Shown here: piece after piece, positions 60,967-64,000 of the stretch | Numbering within the stretch: the first letter of the stretch is position 1 | How the letters are laid out: each line of letters opens with the position of its first letter | Assembly: GCF_024648885.1 (NCBI RefSeq) | Contig: NZ_JANBBF010000013.1 | Location: 1 to 64,000, forward strand | DNA: 64,000 bases | Direction of reading: 5' to 3' | Source: Prauserella salsuginis | Lineage (GTDB): Bacteria > Actinomycetota > Actinomycetes > Mycobacteriales > Pseudonocardiaceae | Made by a program: the position numbers and the translations under genes | Notes under the pieces: model-generated | What the model was told of the DNA's origin: nothing | The model's database searches: none | The model's input: the letters and a program-made list of their open reading frames with translations, nothing else

Positions 60967-61407
60967 ATGGGACAGGTCACCGCCATAGCCGAGCGGACGA
61001 TCGACGCGCCCGCCGACACGGTGCGCACGCTCGTCGCCGACTACACCGACACCAGGCCGAAGATCCTCACCGAGGCCTACCGCGACTACGCCGTCAGCGA
61101 CGGTGGCACCGGCGCGGGCACGGTCGCGACCTGGAAGCTGCAGGCCACGTCGAAGCGCGTGCGCGACGTCGCCGCCACGGTCACCGAACCGAAGCCGGGC
61201 ACGATCGTGGAGACCGACGCCAACTCGAGCATGGTCACCACGTGGACCGTCGAGGAGGCCGGCGACAAGTCGACCGTGCGCATCGAAACCACCTGGCAGG
61301 GAGCAGGCGGCATCGGCGGCTTCTTCGAGAAGACGTTCGCGCCGGCCGGCCTCAAGCGCATCTACGACGGTGTGCTCGACAACCTGGAAAAGGTGGCCAC
61401 GGCATGA
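60967..61407 (+). CDS. SRPBCC family protein
   Basis: 146 residues, helix-grip fold: VTAIAERTIDAPADTVRTLVADYTDTRPKIL, AGTVATWKLQATSKRVRDVAATVTEP and FFEKTFAPAGLKRIYDGVLDNLEKV. A lipid or small-molecule carrier or cyclase-like protein. AGGGAGAG precedes ATG 60967. Coupled to the reductase gene by ATGA overlap. Confidence 0.83.
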   Translation: MGQVTAIAERTIDAPADTVRTLVADYTDTRPKILTEAYRDYAVSDGGTGAGTVATWKLQATSKRVRDVAATVTEPKPGTIVETDANSSMVTTWTVEEAGDKSTVRIETTWQGAGGIGGFFEKTFAPAGLKRIYDGVLDNLEKVATA

Positions 61408-62417
61408 CGGAGTCCGGTGACAACGCGGTGGAGATCCGGCTCGCCGAGCGGCCGCACGGCGAGCCCACGATGGCGAACTTCGAGATCGCCGACGTCGACG
61501 CGGGTCGGCCCGGGCCCGGTCAGGCGCTCGTGCGCAACACGTGGCTGTCGGTCGATCCGTACATGCGCGGGCGGATGAGCTCGGCGAAGTCCTACGCCGC
61601 GCCCTACGAGGTCGGCGAGCCGATGACGGGTGGTGCGGTCGGCGAGGTCGTCGCGTCGAACGCCGACGGCCTGGCCGTCGGCGACACGGTGCTGCACCAG
61701 CTCGGCTGGCGCACGCACGCGATCGTCGACACCGACAACGCCGCGAAGATCGACGTCACGTCGGCGCCCGCGCAGGCCTACCTCGGGGTGCTCGGCATGC
61801 CGGGGCTGACGGCCTACGCGGGTCTGTTCGACGTGGCCCGGTTCGCCGAGGGTGACGCCGTGTTCGTGTCGGGCGCGGCCGGTGCGGTCGGGTCGATGGT
61901 CGGCCAGCTGGCGAAACTGCGCGGCGCGTCCCGGGTGATCGGCAGTGCCGGGTCCGCCGAGAAGGTGCGGTGGCTGACCGAGGAGCTCGGGTTCGACGCG
62001 GCGTTCAACTACAAGGACGGGCCCGTCGCCGACCAGCTGAAGGCCGCTGCGCCGGACGGCGTCGACGTCTACTTCGACAACGTCGGCGGCGAGCACCTCG
62101 AAGCGGCCATCGGCTCGATGAACCTCGGTGGGCGGATCGCCATCTGCGGGATGATCTCGCAGTACAACGCGACCGAGCCGCAGCCGGGCCCGCGCAACCT
62201 GGTGCAGTTCATCGCCAAGCGGATCACGATGCGCGGCTTCCTGGTGGGCGACCACCTCGACGCGCGCCCGCGGTTCGTCGATGAGGTCGCGCCGCTGGTC
62301 GGCGACGGATCGATCGTCTACAGCGAGACCGTCGTCGACGGCATTCGCAGTGCGCCACAGGCGTTCCTCGACCTGCTCGCCGGCTCCAACACGGGCAAGA
62401 TGCTCGTCCGCGTGTGA
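61404..62417 (+). CDS. NADP-dependent medium-chain reductase (curcumin/prostaglandin reductase-like)
   Basis: 337 residues without zinc ligands. WLSVDPYMRGRMS at the N-terminus, the NADP motif FVSGAAGAVGSMVGQLAKL, AFNYKDGPVADQLKAAAPDGVDVYFDNVGG and GGRIAICGMISQYN identify the zinc-independent MDR group that reduces alpha,beta-unsaturated ketones. Substrate unknown. Confidence 0.9.
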   Translation: MTESGDNAVEIRLAERPHGEPTMANFEIADVDAGRPGPGQALVRNTWLSVDPYMRGRMSSAKSYAAPYEVGEPMTGGAVGEVVASNADGLAVGDTVLHQLGWRTHAIVDTDNAAKIDVTSAPAQAYLGVLGMPGLTAYAGLFDVARFAEGDAVFVSGAAGAVGSMVGQLAKLRGASRVIGSAGSAEKVRWLTEELGFDAAFNYKDGPVADQLKAAAPDGVDVYFDNVGGEHLEAAIGSMNLGGRIAICGMISQYNATEPQPGPRNLVQFIAKRITMRGFLVGDHLDARPRFVDEVAPLVGDGSIVYSETVVDGIRSAPQAFLDLLAGSNTGKMLVRV

Positions 62418-62427
62418 GACGGTGGTG

Positions 62428-62463
62428 GATCGGCGCCGAAGTGCATGCATTTCGGCGCCGATC
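62428..62463 (+). terminator. 13-bp perfect hairpin between reductase and vapBC
   Basis: 62428-62440 pairs with 62451-62463 around a 10-base loop containing TGCATGCA. It ends the reductase transcript and insulates the toxin-antitoxin promoter, whose -10 begins five bases later. Confidence 0.75.
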
Positions 62464-62467
62464 TCGG

Positions 62468-62485
62468 TATGGTCATGTCATGACC
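62468..62485 (+). promoter_or_regulatory. vapBC leaderless promoter and operator
   Basis: TATGGT (62468-62473) is placed to start transcription at the A of ATG 62480. The palindrome GGTCATG-T-CATGACC (62471-62485) covers both the -10 and the start codon, a typical autorepression site for an RHH antitoxin. Confidence 0.65.
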
Positions 62486-62719
62486 ACCATCCAGGTCAAA
62501 GACGTGCCCGACGAGGTCGCGGACGTGTTCCGCCGTCGAGCGGCCGAGGCGGGGCAGTCGCTGCAGGCGTACATGCGCCAGTACCTCATCGAGGCTGCGC
62601 GTGAACGTGCGAAGGCCGACTACGTACGGGCCGTCGAGGAGAACCTCGCCGCCTGTGCGACGCCGGGGGCGACGGCGGGCTCCATCGACGAGGTGCTTCG
62701 CGAGGCGCGTGGCGAGTGA
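62480..62719 (+). CDS. vapB: VapB/FitA-like ribbon-helix-helix antitoxin
   Basis: 79 residues: an RHH DNA-binding domain (TTIQVKDVPDEVADVFRRRAAEAGQSLQAYMRQYLIEAAR) followed by a C-terminal toxin-binding tail (IDEVLREARGE). Overlaps the toxin gene by four bases. ATG 62480 agrees with the predicted leaderless start. Confidence 0.9.
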   Translation: MTTIQVKDVPDEVADVFRRRAAEAGQSLQAYMRQYLIEAARERAKADYVRAVEENLAACATPGATAGSIDEVLREARGE

Positions 62720-63120
62720 CCGCGAGTGAGTACGTCGTCGACGCGTCGGCTCTCGTCGCGGCGCTGACGCGGAAGGACGGCGTCGGCGCGGCGTTGCGGA
62801 AGTTGCTCGCCGACAGTCGGGTGCATGCGCCGTATCTGATCGACGCCGAGGTCGGTCAGGCACTGCGGGCCCTCGAGCGGCGCGGCGAGATCACCGGGGA
62901 CGAGGCGTTGACCGGCCTGCGGGCGTTGCGCGGACTCGTCGACGATCGGTACGACCAGGTGGTCCTATTGGAACAAACCTGGTCACTGCGGCACACGATC
63001 ACGTTCTACGACGGGCTCTACGTCGTGCTCGCGTCCGCGTTGGACATGCCGCTGCTGACGGGTGACATCAGGTTGAGCAGCGCACCCGGACTGAACTGCA
63101 AGGTCGAACTACTCCGCTGA
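62716..63120 (+). CDS. vapC: VapC PIN-domain ribonuclease toxin
   Basis: 134 residues with the PIN acidic residues: Asp in YVVDASALVAAL, Glu in LIDAEVGQALR, Asp in FYDGLYVVLA and Asp in LLTGDIRLSS. Complete catalytic set, so probably active as an RNase. Starts with GTG overlapping the antitoxin stop (GTGA). Confidence 0.92.
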   Translation: MTASEYVVDASALVAALTRKDGVGAALRKLLADSRVHAPYLIDAEVGQALRALERRGEITGDEALTGLRALRGLVDDRYDQVVLLEQTWSLRHTITFYDGLYVVLASALDMPLLTGDIRLSSAPGLNCKVELLR

Positions 63121-63222
63121 CGGCGACCGGCGCTGCCGGTGACATCCGTCGGCCCGGTCGCCGCGTCCGCCGGGTTCGGTCGCCGAGGAGATCCACCGGT
63201 GCTGCCTCGGCTCGACAGTGGT

Positions 63223-63265
63223 CGCCGCCGGTTCGCGCACTTTTCGGGGGCGCGAACCGGCGGCG
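63223..63265. terminator. 16-bp perfect bidirectional terminator
   Basis: 63223-63238 pairs with 63250-63265 around an 11-base loop containing TTTT. Lies between convergent vapC and the formyltransferase. Confidence 0.8.
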
Positions 63266-63315
63266 CGTCTCGGTGTCCTCGGGGTGTGTTCTCGAGGTGT
63301 CCTTGGGGCGTCACC

Positions 63316-64000
63316 TCACGGGTGCGAGGTCAGGTAGCCGCCCATCTTCGTGAAGAATTCCGTGCCCGCGTATTCCGTGCCGTCCTCGGTGCGCACCCGT
63401 TCGATGCGCAGTCCGTGGTTCCGGCCGAAGCGCGCGTCGGCACCCGCGACGATCGCCACGCCCTTGCCCTCGGGATAGAAGATGCGTCCCGGGGTGCCGC
63501 CGTACTTGCCGTCCGACACGGACGCCTCGATGATGCGGATCCGCTCGCCCTTGTAGTACGTGTAGGCGTTCGGATACGGGTCGGCCAGCGCGCGCACCAG
63601 CCGGTCGAGGTCCGCGGCGGGCCACGTCCAGTCGATGCGGCTGTCCTCGAGTGAACGTTTGTGGAAGAAGCTGGCCTTCGACCGGTCCTGCGGAGTCCAG
63701 TCGGTGCGCCCGCCGGCGATGAACTCCAGCGCCTCGGCCACCAGTGGTTCGATCTTCTCCACCGTGGCGTGGACCAGGTCGATGGCCGTGTCGCGCGGGC
63801 CGACGGTCACGGACTTCTGGCCGACGATCGGGCCAGCGTCGAGCTCCTCGTTCATCATGTGGGCGGTCACGCCGACCTCGGGTTCGCCGTTGATGAGCGC
63901 CCAGATGATGGGGGAGAACCCGGCGTAGGCGGGCAGTAGTGAGTCGTGGATGTTGAGCGTGCCGTGGGTGGGCAGGTTGTAGATCTCCGGCGGCAGCCAG
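63316..64000 (-). CDS. methionyl-tRNA formyltransferase-like protein (partial at right edge)
   Basis: The reading frame stays open to the right edge. Visible are the formyltransferase motifs NIHDSLLPAYAGFSPIIWALINGE and VGVTAHMMNEELDAGPIVGQ, then a C-terminal domain with SFFHKRSLEDSRIDWTWPA and DPYPNAYTYYKGERIRI. The first motif reads N-x-H-D-S-L-L-P instead of the common HGSLLP, hinting at a sugar- or amine-formylating paralogue and not the housekeeping Fmt. N-terminus missing. Confidence 0.85.
   Translation of the reverse strand, partial: WLPPEIYNLPTHGTLNIHDSLLPAYAGFSPIIWALINGEPEVGVTAHMMNEELDAGPIVGQKSVTVGPRDTAIDLVHATVEKIEPLVAEALEFIAGGRTDWTPQDRSKASFFHKRSLEDSRIDWTWPAADLDRLVRALADPYPNAYTYYKGERIRIIEASVSDGKYGGTPGRIFYPEGKGVAIVAGADARFGRNHGLRIERVRTEDGTEYAGTEFFTKMGGYLTSHP

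Overview
The window is high-GC actinobacterial DNA, most likely chromosome of a Pseudonocardiaceae-type actinomycete. Pointers are: GTG starts, probable leaderless genes, a conservon-type signalling unit, a bacterial Ku, F420-linked enzyme families, a sortase-E-type surface protein, an EspC-like ESX remnant, and an XRE regulator / hbhA / DUF2516 block that matches the mycobacterial Rv0474-Rv0476 order. I saw no phage, transposase, CRISPR array, rRNA or tRNA. The genus cannot be fixed from sequence reading alone.

Layout. 1-4.9 kb: a catabolic operon (end of a Gfo/Idh/MocA-like dehydrogenase, DAO-type FAD oxidoreductase, MHS/MFS importer, cytosolic gamma-glutamyltransferase-like hydrolase), then a methyltransferase. 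5-14.4 kb: Tat-exported M23 peptidase, SLC13-type dicarboxylate transporter, GDSL hydrolase, GNAT, SpaA-like anchored surface protein, a frameshifted PPOX gene, a beta-hydroxyacid dehydrogenase and GrpB. 14.5-29.2 kb: the most distinctive block. It holds a coenzyme-B12 diol/glycerol dehydratase (three subunits), its two-part reactivase and a HbpS-like protein, with no microcompartment genes. A GAF/winged-helix regulator lies divergent to an aldehyde dehydrogenase and its DUF779 partner. An AcoR/MimR-like regulator lies divergent to an amidohydrolase, DUF59, alcohol dehydrogenase and ABM operon. That operon normally trails a propane-type monooxygenase, which is absent here. The dehydratase and aldehyde dehydrogenase promoters carry the same 11-bp-spaced repeat, which suggests common control of aldehyde production and removal.

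29.4-35 kb: LLM oxidoreductase, release factor 3, a 2-hydroxyacid dehydrogenase/DUF1015 pair, minisatellite DNA and a small membrane protein. 35.2-39.9 kb: a conservon (CvnA-like kinase with a very long disordered tail, roadblock protein, small GTPase) that lacks its usual DUF742 member. 39.9-44 kb: glcDEF glycolate oxidase operon. 44.4-46.8 kb: HTH protein, Ku and a Cys-rich small protein. 47.2-51.1 kb: membrane proteins, a PP2C-like protein, and a small HTH / Clp-N pair behind two overlapping palindromes.

51.1-56.3 kb: a hairpin-rich non-coding stretch, a secreted low-complexity protein, a dapC-like aminotransferase and a DUF445 protein. These are followed by a convergent intergenic region with 15.5 copies of a hexanucleotide and three tandem DnaA boxes beside a CGNR zinc-finger gene. 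56.5-64 kb: VOC protein, YbaB plus membrane protein plus broken EspC-like gene, XRE/hbhA/DUF2516, YbaK, SRPBCC/medium-chain reductase, a vapBC module and a formyltransferase running off the right edge.
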